Shown: positions 1 to 11,088 of the stretch, in pieces
How positions within the stretch are numbered: position 1 is the stretch's first letter
Layout: the number at the start of each line of letters is the position of its first letter
DNA from: Enoplolaimus lenunculus
Taxonomy: Eukaryota > Nematoda > Enoplea > Enoplida > Thoracostomopsidae
Direction of reading: 5' to 3'
Assembly: GCA_030248215.1 (NCBI GenBank)
Contig: JASANG010003560.1
Location: forward strand, 1-64,000
Length of the DNA stretch: 64,000 nucleotides
Program-made: the position numbers and the translations under genes
Notes under the pieces: model-generated
Told to the model about the DNA's origin: nothing
The model's input: the letters and a program-made list of their open reading frames with translations, nothing else
Databases searched by the model: none

Positions 1-177
1 ACGCCTTGTAGCAACGCCTAAGCCTAACTTAAGTTCTAAGAGAGACTAGGTGGAGCCAGGGACTCCCTTAAGGTGTGGTTTTGATATAGGGTTTTATTTT
101 AGTTTTAGTTTTTAGTTTGAAATAGGTTTAAGTGTGGCACAGCCACCTACATAAACCATATGAAAATAATGGTCAGT
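1..177. other. Flank left of the Polinton-type element
   Basis: No gene or clear element is visible. It contains a TTTTAGTTTTAG-like AT-rich run and ends where the long TIR begins. The bases next to the TIR do not match the bases at the other end of the element, so this flank gives no target-site duplication. Confidence 0.6.
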
Positions 178-1270
178 AGTGTAAAAAGGCCGGTTTTGCG
201 CCCCCCTCTCCTCCCCCTCGTCAGAGGGGGAGGTGAAGGGGGTTTACACATCTCCCCCTCCCCCTCCCCCTCTTTAGAGGTGGAGGTGGAGGAGGTTTAC
301 ACATCTCCCGCTCCCTCTCTTTAGAGGGGGAGGTGGAGGTGGTTTACACATCTTCTCTCCTACTCCGCTTTAGGTAGGAGGATTGGGAGATTTGGGGTTG
401 AAATTAAGCTCCCTCCCCTATGGGTCACAGTATGCTCATATAGCTTAAACACAAGCCTGGTAATCTTACTTATGGGTTTCTTTTTGTCCGAATCGCCTGC
501 GGTTATAATACCGCTGGTTGGTGATCGTTTTGCTTTTTGTTGTTGTAAACGAGGGCTACGCCTTAGCTTTTTCGTTGCAGAGGCGTTTTGTGGGGTTTGA
601 GTTATTAAATTACTTATAACAGTGTGTCTTGGCCCCGCGCTTTGTTGGGGTTGTTTTTTGGTTCAATTTTGTTAGAGCTATGACCCGGCAAACGAAATTT
701 ACTCTAATTTTTGTGGTTTGGTTTTGTTTTCGTTTTAGATTTTCAGCTTTTTTAATCCCAATTTTGAGAAATTATTATTATTATTATTATTATTATTGTT
801 GTTGTTGTTGTTGTTATAGTTGATGCTGCTGCTGCTGTTGGTGGTGCTCTTAAAGAATTGTTATTAAAAACTACATGTTTTGGTCATTGGAATGTTTTAA
901 AAGGCCTCACCAACTGTTCAGTTTTTCCAAAAACTGTTTTTCTATGTATTTTTCTAGCTTCGCATTTTTGATGGTACTAAAATGGCGTCATTTTTTGTGG
1001 GAAATAAAATAGTTTGCATTTTTGAGGGTAATTAAATTGGCTTTACATTCTTTAGGGTAATTAAGTAGCGTCACATTTTTAGGGTAATAAAATTGACATC
1101 ATTTTATACAACTGCCTTGCATTTTTGAGGGTAGTAACACTAGCGTCAGATTTTTGAGGATAATTTAATGGCGTCACCTTTTTGAGTGTTAAGTCGCACC
1201 ACATTTTAAGAAATTGAAGTAATTAGATTGGCGTGCCCAACACGCTAATTAGATAATAAAAGTGACGTCA
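178..1270 (+). repeat. Left terminal inverted repeat of the Polinton-type element
   Basis: It is inverted relative to about 11650-12763. In order it holds a C/G-rich tip with repeated hairpin-forming units (about 205-380), a unique stretch (about 400-760), an ATT/GTT/GCT trinucleotide tract (about 768-845), and a series of short degenerate repeats resembling TTTTTGAGGGTAATTAAA followed by GGCGTCA (about 960-1200). The same order appears, reversed, at the right end. The small frame at 629-823 is low-complexity TIR sequence and is not called as a gene. Confidence 0.9.
205..380. repeat. C/G-rich hairpin repeats at the TIR tip
   Basis: Three to four diverged units of about 50-60 bp each begin with GGTTTACACATC. 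A CCTCCCCC-rich run follows, then CTTTAGAG, then a GGGGGAGGTGG-rich run, so each unit can fold on itself. The right TIR tip (about 12590-12740) carries the mirror-image set. Confidence 0.75.
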
Positions 1271-1308
1271 TGACATCATTTTTATTACTCGTAAGTCCAG
1301 TTCAGAAG

Positions 1309-1660
1309 TATAAAAGTTGAGCAAAACAATTATAAAATGAACATTAGAATTAGTGCACACCTCACTCGAACTCATATCGGTAGTGGTGTTCAAAAGGGTA
1401 AAAGCCGACTTTACAGCGGCTGGTAAGACAGAGTAATTCGAACGTGCAAGCGGCGATACCACGTACAACGCAAAACTAGACATGGTGGAGTGATACGCTA
1501 TCGCGAATTCCATGAAATAGTTGGTGAACGAGGTGATGGTTCTCAAGGTCGCATAATTGGTGTGGTAATGCGTAACAACGTTGCTATCACAGCAATGGTG
1601 TTCACAAGCTGGGTGGAGGTAGAACAGCGACATTAATTTTTCAAACGTTGCGTACCCCAA
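1309..1660 (+). pseudogene. Polinton small gene X, left copy (A), broken
   Basis: A TATAAAAG box lies at 1309-1316, and an ATG at 1337 opens with the residues MNIRISAHL. Short stretches of the plus-strand translation resemble the minus-strand gene inside the other TIR, which opens MNKLTINSHL. Both share an HxG-GKS-LY stretch near the start and a VA/LTAMV-W stretch near the end. The two copies therefore form an inward-facing pair just inside the TIRs. This copy is broken (a few breaks). I do not recognise the family and it matches no named Polinton protein I know. The minus-strand frame at 1268-1660 is probably its shadow. Confidence 0.6.
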
Positions 1661-1824
1661 CAGCCCTTTTCAGGGCTATCTAACATATCAATAGATGCAC
1701 CGAGGTGTAGTCATGTAAATTATATGTCACCATAAAATTCTGCTTTATCTGATTTATCAATAAGAAACGACAAGTTTGAAAAATGCAAACTGATCCTTTG
1801 AGGCTCCTGCTTTAAGTAATTTGT

Positions 1825-2052
1825 TATTTGATACTTTATTGTTCAAGTTTATTACTAAGTCGTTTTATCGTGCATGTTTGTACATGCTAAAACCCACGCC
1901 AAGTAATTAATTATAAAATTCCAGAAATGACATCTCTTTTCTAGAAGTTTAACTGCGAGCTTTAATATCATTGAATAACAGATTGCACCTAGTTGCTCTG
2001 AGACCTATATAAACCCGCAAAAATTTGCGAAATTTTAAACAGTTTCAATTGC
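1825..2052 (+). promoter_or_regulatory. Promoter module 1 with TATA box
   Basis: This tract of about 230 bp is repeated, diverged, at 3046-3340. Shared blocks are TACTTTATTGTTCA, CATGTTTGTACATGCTAAAA, ACCCACGCCAAGTAATT, AGAAATGAC, and CCTATATAAACCCG with TATATAAA at 2006-2013. A short frame begins 56 bp downstream at 2069. The duplication plus the TATA box suggests two element genes under one type of control. Confidence 0.7.
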
Positions 2053-2068
2053 AAGCATCAAAAACAAA

Positions 2069-2266
2069 ATGGGAAATCAAATAAGCCGTAACATTGGAAT
2101 GTTGTGTTGTAAATCGCCTGAAGCAGATGATGTGGTGAAATGGGTTGAGGAACATTACATGAAGGAAGAAATAGTGTTTTGGAAGCAAAAAGGGAAAGAG
2201 TTTAAAAAACGTGTAATACAACTGGTGACTGGATTGATGTTGTTTCGGAATATGGAGAGAAATTGA
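2069..2266 (+). CDS. Small Polinton-associated frame with N-myristoylation-like start
   Basis: This 65-codon frame lies directly downstream of promoter module 1. It opens MGNQISRN, which fits the glycine-2 N-myristoylation pattern (G at 2, S at 6), followed by a Cys pair (CC) and a Lys/Glu-rich amphipathic stretch. It may be a fragment of something longer, since similar composition continues past the end. I do not recognise a family. It belongs to the broken element, so function today is doubtful. Confidence 0.4.
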   Translation: MGNQISRNIGMLCCKSPEADDVVKWVEEHYMKEEIVFWKQKGKEFKKRVIQLVTGLMLFRNMERN

Positions 2267-2481
2267 AGGAATGTTTGATGTTTCGAAGAGAAGTTATTGA
2301 TCTTAATCGTGGTAATATGTTTGTGAATGCAATGTTTCAATTATCGTTTAAAATGCCTATTGCCTTCATATAGAATATATTTGCACATTATATATTTAAT
2401 ACTTGTTGTAAAACAAAAATGGCAAAATCCATCTTATGCACATGTTTCATATACAGTCTAGTAGATGGGTTGTTTTGCATT

Positions 2482-2890
2482 TTATTTATTAAAACTATTC
2501 AGCAGTACAATGTTATACAAACATTCTGAATATTCAATATTATATTTATCACAAATATTTTCAACCATATTCCTATTAATTCTTCTTTCATCAAGGCATC
2601 CTCCAAATACCATATGCGCCCATTGGCTTGGTTGATCTAAGGTACACGCCAAACACGGTTGTTCCAATTTATATCGTAATCCACCTGCTACACATTCTGC
2701 GTTTTTCTCCGTAATTTGTCACTCAACAAAATATCTTTATGCTTTGTACATCTATCCCTGTTACGTTTTGAAATGCAGTCCAAAAATCGATGCTCTCGTT
2801 CTTTATTATATCTGCAAGTGGGTTTACAAGTTTTGATGAGTCCATTATTCGTCGGTTTTCTCGCTTGTTGAAAAATGCAAAATGAATTTT
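2482..2890 (-). pseudogene. Polinton-associated Cys/His motif frame, fossil
   Basis: The minus strand carries a 61-codon frame (2482-2667) with the pattern CLACTLDQPSQWAH then GGC. This C-x2-C, PSQ, H, C arrangement looks like a small zinc-binding module. From memory, such modules occur in uncharacterised proteins of large DNA transposons, but I cannot verify this here. It lies head to head with the polymerase region, and the promoter module at 3046-3340 sits between them. Broken. Confidence 0.4.
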
Positions 2891-3045
2891 TGTTTCAATT
2901 TACATCTGCTATTATAGTATATTTTAAGCACTTGTTGTTACGTCATACTATATTCTGATTGGTTATTATTAACGCGGAATGTTCTAGAGTTTTGTGCTGT
3001 AAAGCTATTTGATTGGTTGTTGCTGATGGCAGTCCTGCTAATTAT

Positions 3046-3340
3046 TTATTTTATACTTTATTGTTCACGTTAATGACCACGTCATTTTATCGTCCATGTT
3101 TGTACATGCTAAAACCCAAGCTACGTGTTTTACGATATTGTTCAAAACCCACGCCAAGTAATTCATTATAAAATTTCAGAAATGACGTCATTTTTCTAGA
3201 AAATTAACTGCGTGCTTTAATCTGATTGGAGAACTGCTTAAAAAGACCTAACAAAGATTTTGAAGGATACCAAGATTTATCATGCTGCTAGCAACTCAGA
3301 AACCTATATAAACCCGTAACATATTGAAAATTTCAATTAG
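3046..3340 (+). promoter_or_regulatory. Promoter module 2 with TATA box, upstream of polymerase
   Basis: This is a diverged copy of the 1825-2052 tract, with TATATAAA at 3305-3312 followed by ACCCG as in module 1. The polymerase region starts about 80 bp downstream. Extra sequence (about 3120-3150 and 3235-3290) separates blocks that are contiguous in module 1. A minus-strand frame ends its homology just upstream, so the interval could drive genes in both directions. Confidence 0.7.
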
Positions 3341-3394
3341 TTTCATTTTGAAGAGTTACAATTTTGACGCTCGTTTTACAAATGCTTAAAAGGA

Positions 3395-6300
3395 ATGGCT
3401 TTCAAGTGTGTTTACTGTACTAATTTATATACGCGCAACGATCATTTGTTGAGACATATGGATTCGGTACATAGAGACAAACGTTTTGAATGCGCAATAT
3501 GCCAGTTTATTTTCGAGAAAAAATAACCTGCGAAGTCATATAAGGGGGCGCCTTCAACCCCCTCGGTTAAAACTTGACAATGTAATGAACCTACCCTACC
3601 ACCCCCTATATTCCCGACCAACAAGCAACAACAACGGCACCCAATAACTTTACTAACAAACGACGCGCTGGTGATGATGTGCGACACTTGGTAAACAAAC
3701 GACGTGTACCTGAAGGTACAACGACCGCACCGTGGAACACAAACAATAGTGAACCAGTGCATTCGAGAGTAGATGGTCAGACAATGCCACGGTGTTCATC
3801 ATTGATTGACCAGAGTGGTTTTGTTAAACTTTTAAAATGGAAAAAAACATTAAAAGGGTATTTGCAAAGTTATTATGCGGTACCCGAAAAACACATTGCT
3901 GACATTTCAATATTTTTTGTAGACGTTAAGGAACTTTTACTAAAATTCCTAAAACAACGAAAAGAACTGGTAATTAACTTATGGATAAGCGTACAATGCA
4001 CTATGAAAAAATTAGATGACACGCAAATGATGTGTCACTTTAATTCAAACTCACGTTCGATATTACCAGGATCAGATATCAGTATTGAGGTAAGTAGTAT
4101 TTTGTACGACGTTTTAAAAAAATTGATGACTTTCAAGCAATGGGATCAGGGTGGGTTTTAGATAGTATAGGACACGCAGACATACACATTTGTAGATATA
4201 TGCCATTGAGAGGGTCAACATATACACTTATAGCCTGTGGATAAGAAAGAAGCACGCAGTACTTAACATTCTGAATGAGGACAACAAGTGCTATTTGTGG
4301 AGTGTGCTTGCATATTTATACAATAACACTAGGGAAGAACACGCTCATCGAGCATGTAAATATATGTAATACGAAAATGAATTAGATATGACCGACATAG
4401 ACTACCCAGTGAAATTGCTGGATATAGAAAAGTTTGAAGTAAATAATTAAATTGCTATAAACGTTTATGGGGTAGAGGAAACCACAGTATACCCACTTTA
4501 CATTTCGAAAACCAAGTACCAACTCTACGTTCATTTATTATTGTTTGGGGGTCATTATTGCCTGATACGAAGTTTAGATTCACTGTTATCTAGTCAACGC
4601 AAAAAGCGCATAGACTATATTTTTGTGACAAATGTTTAGCCCCTTGTTATACAAAAAATAAGCGTGATGATCATATAAAATTATGTCCGAATGAGGAAAC
4701 ATCACGAGTAGACATACCTGAACCAAATTCAGTAGTAAGTTTGAAAAATATGCACCGCAGGCAAATGTCCCCTTATGTATTGTACGCATATACGCAGATT
4801 TTGAATTTCTGCTTAAAAAATTAGACACTTGTGACCCGCCCTCATTAAATTCATATATTAACCAACACCAAAGTCACACACCATGTGGGTACGGGTTAGT
4901 AGAAACGTTTGTGTGTTGTAGTGATAAAATACAGACCGGCGAAGCGGTTACTTACCGCGGAGCCGATGCTGTTTCAAAATTTATAACTAACATTAGAGAA
5001 TTGGCTGAAAAGTTTCAGCAAGAATATATGGAAAACCGGAAAACAATAAAAATGACTGATCAAAATAAAATAGATTTCAAAAACGCTTACCGTTGTTACC
5101 TATGCGGCAAGCCAATGAAAAATGGTGATAAGGTCAAAGACCATTGTTATTTATGTAGCCGGTGCCGAGGTGCTGCACCCTTTAAATGCAACATTGGGTA
5201 CCGGTTCAACATAGACGTTACTGTATTGTTTCACAACTTACGTAGGCATGATGGGCACATTACAATGCAAGAAATAAGTACAAAATGTTTAGAAATGGGG
5301 TTAGAAATAGACTGTGTAGCTAAAGGAATGGAGGATTATTTGACCTTTTCGGAAATGTAAGAGCAAAAGAAGTACTCAAAGTGCAAATAGGTTCATATTG
5401 AATGAAACAGTTGAGGATGATAACGTTGAAGTAGGTTTTAAGATTAAATTTGCAGATACTTTTCAATTTTTACCTAGTACATTAAGTGCCCATGTTGAAA
5501 ATATGACGAAGCGTGATGCTTCAAGATTTAATGCAACGAAACCAGCATTTTGTGATAAAACAGAACTCATGTTACGTAAGGGAGTTTACCCGTATGAATA
5601 TATGGATTCATTTGATCGGTTTAATGAAACTAGATTGCCGGATAAGACTAAACTTTTTTCAGCATTAGCTGACTCGGGTATTTCACATGAAGATTATGAC
5701 CATGCTAAAAGTGTTTGGGAAGAAATGCAAATTGCAGATTTAGGAGAGTACCATGATTTATATTTGAAAAGTGATGTTTTACTTTTATGTTATGTTTTTG
5801 AACACTTTCGGTTATTTTCAATGCAACATTATGGGGTAGACCCTGTCCATTACATTACCTTACCAAGTTTTGCGTGGGATGCCTGTTTAAAATATACTAA
5901 GATCAAGTTAGATTTAATTTCGGATGTTGACATGTATACCTTTTTTGAAAACGGTATACGTGGCGGTGTTTCATTGATCACACACCGTTATGCAAAAGCT
6001 AATAATAAATACGTAGAAGGGTATGATAGTAGTAAAGATAATGAATATATTATGTACCTTGATGCTAATAACCGGTATGGTTGGTCAGTGGTACAAAACC
6101 TGCCTTGCAGCAATTTTAAATGGCTCAAACGTGAGCAGATAGTAACAACTGATTGGTCGGTTGATAATGCCGATGGTGATTTCGGCTATGTATTAGAAGT
6201 TGATTTACACTACCCTAGCGAATTGCATGACCTGCATAATGATTACCCGTTAGCCCCTGAGAAATTGAAACTTTCGAATGATATTGTGACATTTCAAGCT

Positions 6301-7680
6301 TGATTTTGAATAAAATTGAAACATTGAATCATGTTTTGAAGTAAATATAATTTCTAAAATCTGATTTTATCACATTTGTAAAAATATGGCTATTGGTTGA
6401 ATGATGGTTGAGTCTATTGTTTTATCCACTAAAAATGTTAAAATTTGATTTGGAAAACTTGGAAGGATGATTCAGGATAGCGGTATAAAAAGTATAGTCG
6501 ATGTGGCTTTAGGGCGAACTAGTGGAGTGAAAAAGTGAATAACTGTACGGCGTTTATTCTGTTAGGTTTCTGACTGGATTTGATTTGCAACTGCGCGCTA
6601 GTATTTTACTTGTCGATTCAGGGTTGTATGATTTTGCGACGTTTATTACGATCACCAATCGTAAAGCAATCTGACTTGGTAAGTGGTGTAATTAATTAAG
6701 CAGGCGTTACAATATGCTTTCACAGTATTGTTCAAACATCAAAGAAAGTTAAGTGTAAATAATACTTCGGTTAATAAATTAGTACCAAATTTACATGATA
6801 AGAAAAGTTATATTGTTCACTTTAACAATTTACAACTTTACTTACGTTTAGGTATGAAATTAGTAAGTGTTCATAGAGTTGTTTCATTTTTCCAATGTGA
6901 CTGGATGGAACCTTATATTACGTTTAATACTGAGATGCGTAAACTAGCAAAGTGATTTCGAAAAAGATTTACTTAAACTGGTAAACAATGCAGTATTTGG
7001 CAAAACAATGGAAAATGTTCGCGATTACGTAGATATAAAATTAGTAACCGACGAACACAAATTTGAAAAACTTGTAGCTATCCCTAAATACCAAAGATCG
7101 CAAATTTTTAATGAAAACCTGGTTGCTGTTAAAATGCAAAGAAAAACCGTTAGATTATGTAAGCCGATTTATGTCGGTTTTATTGTATTAGATTTATCAA
7201 AATCGTTAATGTATCACTTTCATTATGATTATATGAAAAGCATGTATAGTGATAAATGTAAATTGTTGTTTACGGATACTGACTGGTTATGTTATGCTGT
7301 AAAAACTGAGCATATTTATAATGATATGAAATTGAATGAAGATAACTTTGACACTAGTGATTACCCACCTGACCACTCACTTTTTTCAACTAAAAAGAAA
7401 AAGGTTTTGGGTAAAATGAAAGATGAAGCAGCAGGACAACCTATTCATGAGTTTGTTGGGCTTAGATCTAAAATGTATAGTATAAAATGTGGGGATACTG
7501 AAAAGAAACAAGTAAAAGGGATTAGAAAATGTGTAGTGAAAAATGACATTTGTCATAAAAATTATGTGAATGCTTTGTTTAAGCACACAAAGCAAAGACA
7601 TTTAATGAAATATATAAGATCAGAAAAACATAATGCATATTATATGCCAGAACAAAGTAGGTTTAAGTACCTTTGAAGAT
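3395..7680 (+). pseudogene. Polinton protein-primed DNA polymerase B, broken
   Basis: Family-B type 2 (protein-primed) DNA polymerase fossil. In order one sees: a C2H2 zinc-finger-like start near 3395-3525; the usual Polinton N-terminal region (about 3700-4850), including KNEDN-CYLW-type and VYPLYIS-type stretches; a Cys-rich segment around 5090-5180; a VLFHNLRRHDGH block (about 5225-5260); the long block 5398-6303 with KGVYPYEYMDS, GEYHDLYLKSDVLLL, GIRGGVS and MYLDANNRYGW; and the C-terminal palm region 7008-7676 with a TDTD-type metal-binding motif. About 400 bp between 6304 and 6720 do not resemble polymerase and may be an insertion. Broken in roughly ten places. In a live element it would copy the transposon using a protein primer. 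Confidence 0.9.
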
Positions 7681-7697
7681 AAACGGTACATTTTGAA

Positions 7698-8083
7698 TGT
7701 ATTCTGATCACGATTCAGACTGTCCGGGAATATGTAGAACCAAGAAATTATTTTGTTAAAAAGGTAGCCCTTGAAAGGACTGTTGGGATACGTTGCTAGG
7801 TAATCCCACCCAGCGTAAACCATTGCTGTTAAGGCGTGGTTCTTTTTCACCACCAACGCCAAAACCCTGCCTGGGTAACCATCCGGATCATAACCTATTA
7901 CATTATTGAATTCTTTGCAAAAGACAAGTCTGCCTTTTGCTCCCTGCCTTCATCAGGGAAGTTATACGCTTCCGCGCAAACTTCCCTAAAGTTATAAAGG
8001 TCTGCTTTTCCAAAAGTAAAGTTATAAAGCAGTCTGCTTTTCCAAAAGTAACACTGTTTCCAGTGTGCGTTTGGACAAGATGT
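7698..8083 (-). pseudogene. Small gene X, internal copy (C), broken
   Basis: This 386-bp tract is a close direct repeat of 11089-11465 (shared starting words include GACTGTCCGGGAATATGTAG). It carries the body and 3' end of gene X on the minus strand but lacks the TATA box and start region present in copy B. It directly follows the polymerase. Broken. It could result from a duplication or recombination between related elements. Confidence 0.75.
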
Positions 8084-8129
8084 TAGCTCTAGATGCAGAA
8101 ATGATCGCAAAAATCGCACAGCACGACGC

Positions 8130-8545
8130 TGTTGTGACCCGAATAAAGAGGAGCGGCTGATATTTATTTGGCCTGTCCACAGGGCACCCTCTTTGTTATT
8201 CGGTTACACACTGTTATTTATTTTTAACCCAGGCTCCGCCAGCCTTCGTTACCGATATAATATATGGTACAGCAATTATCCGTCAAACTAAACGTTTATT
8301 TGTCTTATATCAAAAGCTTGAGCGATAATGCAAGGTTATGCTTAGAAATGTACTGTCAAAACTTAAGTAGGTATGCTTTAGTTTCGAACTCAACTTTACT
8401 TTGTTCCTGGTGTCATTTATGTGCTACAATTAGGGATAGTTATGAACTCTAATTAAAGTTTAGACTCTATCCGCTTACGGACTCATGGGGACCTCCCTCT
8501 TATTTAGGTCAGTACAGAAATTGAAGGCAAAATTAGCGTCTGGCC
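8130..8545 (+). repeat. Interspersed repeat R1, copy a, inserted in the Polinton
   Basis: This tract of about 415 bp is repeated in inverse orientation at 35255-35685. Shared words include TGATATTTATTTGG, GTTATTTATTTTTAACCCA, TGAGCGATAATGC and GGACTCTATCCGCTTAC. The two copies are diverged but collinear over their whole length. No terminal inverted repeat or coding capacity was seen. Confidence 0.8.
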
Positions 8546-8688
8546 TTTCACCTGCTTCACTCATAACTCCTAAATGCCTAAAAATGTTGCATTAGTTGGA
8601 CTTTTCATTTTCGTCGCTTCCGAAATATAAGCATGCGCGGGCAGCAACAGATCATTGATTAGCGCTTTCCTATAAAAACCCTCTCGTA

Positions 8689-8930
8689 CCCTGTAAATTC
8701 CAATGTTGATTAATCACTCAGAGAGAGAATTAGTTATTACTGGTTATTCCCGAGTTAATATCAGCAAATGTTAACCTCTATGAGCGGATTTATTTCCGGA
8801 GATTTGATTGATTAACTTGGAATAAGTTAAGTCCATTCAGAATTCTGAGTTCTGACTTAATTGAGAGCTCAGACTTCTAAGTGGATTCAACTCATTCTGA
8901 GTTAAAATCAACTCACTGGAATTTACAGTG
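8689..8930. mobile_element. TA-flanked MITE nested in the Polinton
   Basis: Imperfect inverted ends: CCCTGTAAATTCCAATGTTG on the left, and on the right the reverse of CACTGTAAATTCCAGTGAG. TA lies directly outside both ends (8687-8688 and 8931-8932), as expected for Tc1/mariner-like target sites. At 242 bp with no coding capacity, it is a miniature non-autonomous element. Confidence 0.65.
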
Positions 8931-10439
8931 TACCACGAAACGTATAAAAAATATGCAACCTCGAATCTGCGCGCTAGAAAATCTTTTGATCGGTCGCTGT
9001 CTTTAGGGAGTACACTTGATATGTAGCGTCATCATGTTGTGACGAGGTACCAACTTCACGTTAACCTACGATTTTGAACATTAAAGCGACACATAATTTG
9101 TTTCGATAATGCATTGCTGATGAGTATCACTATTGCGAAACGAAACTTTCGTTAGTCAACTATAGAAGTGCAACATTTATTGATTTTTATCGATAAAAGT
9201 TAATAATGGGTTTAATATTAAAACAAACTTTGTCAAATCAATCATCCGTAAGAAAACATATAAACTGGCATGGACGGTCGAAGTTATGCAAAAAGGGTGC
9301 ACTTAGACCACAGGACTCCTAAACAAATTTGCGTAAAAGTAGACATATTGAGTAAAAATTGGGCAAATTTGCAGCTACAAAAACTTATTTAAAATTTTGT
9401 CCAATGAACAACAATCGCACGCTCCAACTTAATATTCTGGTGGCGATAATGCAAACTACAAAATTCCATCTATGAAACATTTTACGCTAATATCAAAGAG
9501 TACGCCGCCCTCATTGACCGTGAAAAGTATTAAAAGTTTGTGTCTTTTTGTTTTATCACCAAAATTACTTAAATTTTTTGCGCAATGAAAAATTTTTTGC
9601 TCGAAAACATGGAAGAAGCTGGCGGAAAATTTTTTGCACATGCCGTGTCCGCTTCATGCGCACACTGCTAATTATTCAACGAAATTGATAAAAGCTTTGT
9701 GGAATACTTACGAGTGTATCAGCGAAATTAAGCATTAAAATTTGTTACATGGTATGGTATATACACTGTAAATTTATCGCGTATGCTATAGTTGCATTTG
9801 TAAAAACACTGTGAAACATGAATTGGGTGATGGGTGGCGCTGAAAAACGACTAAAATATTAGGCTTTGAAGCAAAAATTGGTAAACGGATAACAATGCTT
9901 CAACAAAGGAGCGTGTTCACTTGACAACAATGAATGCTAATTTACGGGTGGTCATTTTAGGCTCATTTTCGTACGCCCCATGACTCGATGTATTTATATG
10001 GTAAGCGAAAAAATTTCGCATAACGTTTATCTGACAATCTACCGAGACTGTATGTCTTAAATCGCGTGTTATACTTTTGACAAATGTTTCCTCGTGAAAT
10101 TTTTTAAACCTTAACAATATCTGTCGTGCCCAGAAGTAACATTTGCAAAACTGCGATTTTTGATACGAGGCCAAGCATAACAAAATGCCAAAAACACATG
10201 GCGTAGTAATTATGTTTTTGAGATTTTTTCAAGTTACACGACATTCGTGATTTAATAAGTTTCCACAGGGCTCAAGCCGACGGCCTTTTGATTTGACGGT
10301 CATTTTTCCGCAGACCATTCATCCACTGGTCTTCCGCTCGGGTCATTCAGAAAATGTGGTCCTGCTATGACCTGTAGAGCTTTAACGTCGCGTATGACCT
10401 TGTGTTTGCAGTGCAATCACGCAATTAAAATTGAAATCA

Positions 10440-10587
10440 GTCCTTCCTGGAAAAATTTTGGCCGCCCTAGAAGATTTTAAACTTTGCTTTCTTGTAATTC
10501 ATTGAAAACCTTTAAATGGCCCTTCTGGAAATTTTTTACCCCCCTAGCAAGGTGAGCTGGTTACGGGTCTGGGCATAAGGCTCATAT
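10440..10587 (+). repeat. Repeat family II copy (AGCAAGGTGAGCTGG type)
   Basis: Shares ordered words with 32695-32880, 37138-37312 and 38195-38305: a Cys-rich-looking GC run, CTTGTAATTCATTGAAAACC, a GGCCCTTCTGGAAATTTTT-like run, CCCTAGCAAGGTGAGCTGG, then a GGGTCTGG end. No coding capacity. A second, shorter fragment lies at 10745-10805. Confidence 0.65.
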
Positions 10588-11088
10588 GTAGTCTTATTTC
10601 ATAGATTTAATAGCACGGAATAGATTACATGACCTTTCAATGAATGATTAGACACATTGCAGAATACCATGCAAAGTAGGTAGTATGTTCAGAAATAACT
10701 ATTAAAGCTCTCATTTTGTCCACTGGACAACAATCGCACGAAACTTCTGAACCTTGTTTGTAAAGCATCGAAAAACCCTTGTATACCCCTCCTGAAAAAT
10801 TTTAGTCAAATTAAGTATTATAAAATTGTGTTTGGTATATGACTAGCTAGGTTGTGTTAAAATTAATATAAGCATATTCTTAAGCCTGAGTCTAAGCCTA
10901 AGCCTAATTGTAAAGGTAAAGCCTATACCCGAGCATAAACCTAAGCCTACGCAAAAAATTAGGGCGATGCGTAAGCTTACTGTAATATAGGATACCGGAA
11001 AAATGGTGCCCCCTAATTTTACACATGGTTTTTGATCTGCTTTTTACCACCTTGCCCCACTTTTCAGTATATAAAACTTTATTTAAAC

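Larger units (their letters stand above)
8546..11088. other. Right interior of the Polinton, no recognisable gene
   Basis: AT-rich sequence without long frames. It holds a TA-flanked MITE (8689-8930), copies of the AGCAAGGT/GAGCTGG repeat family (10440-10587 and 10745-10805), and a TTAGGC-like tract (about 10878-10950). I see no capsid, ATPase, protease or integrase similarity. The scarcity of element genes suggests deletion of the original interior or replacement by host repeats. Confidence 0.6.

Noticed and set aside
629-823. 64-codon frame in the left TIR ending in Tyr and Cys runs
   Set aside because: The runs are trinucleotide repeats, and the mirrored right TIR does not keep the same frame in a protein-like way.
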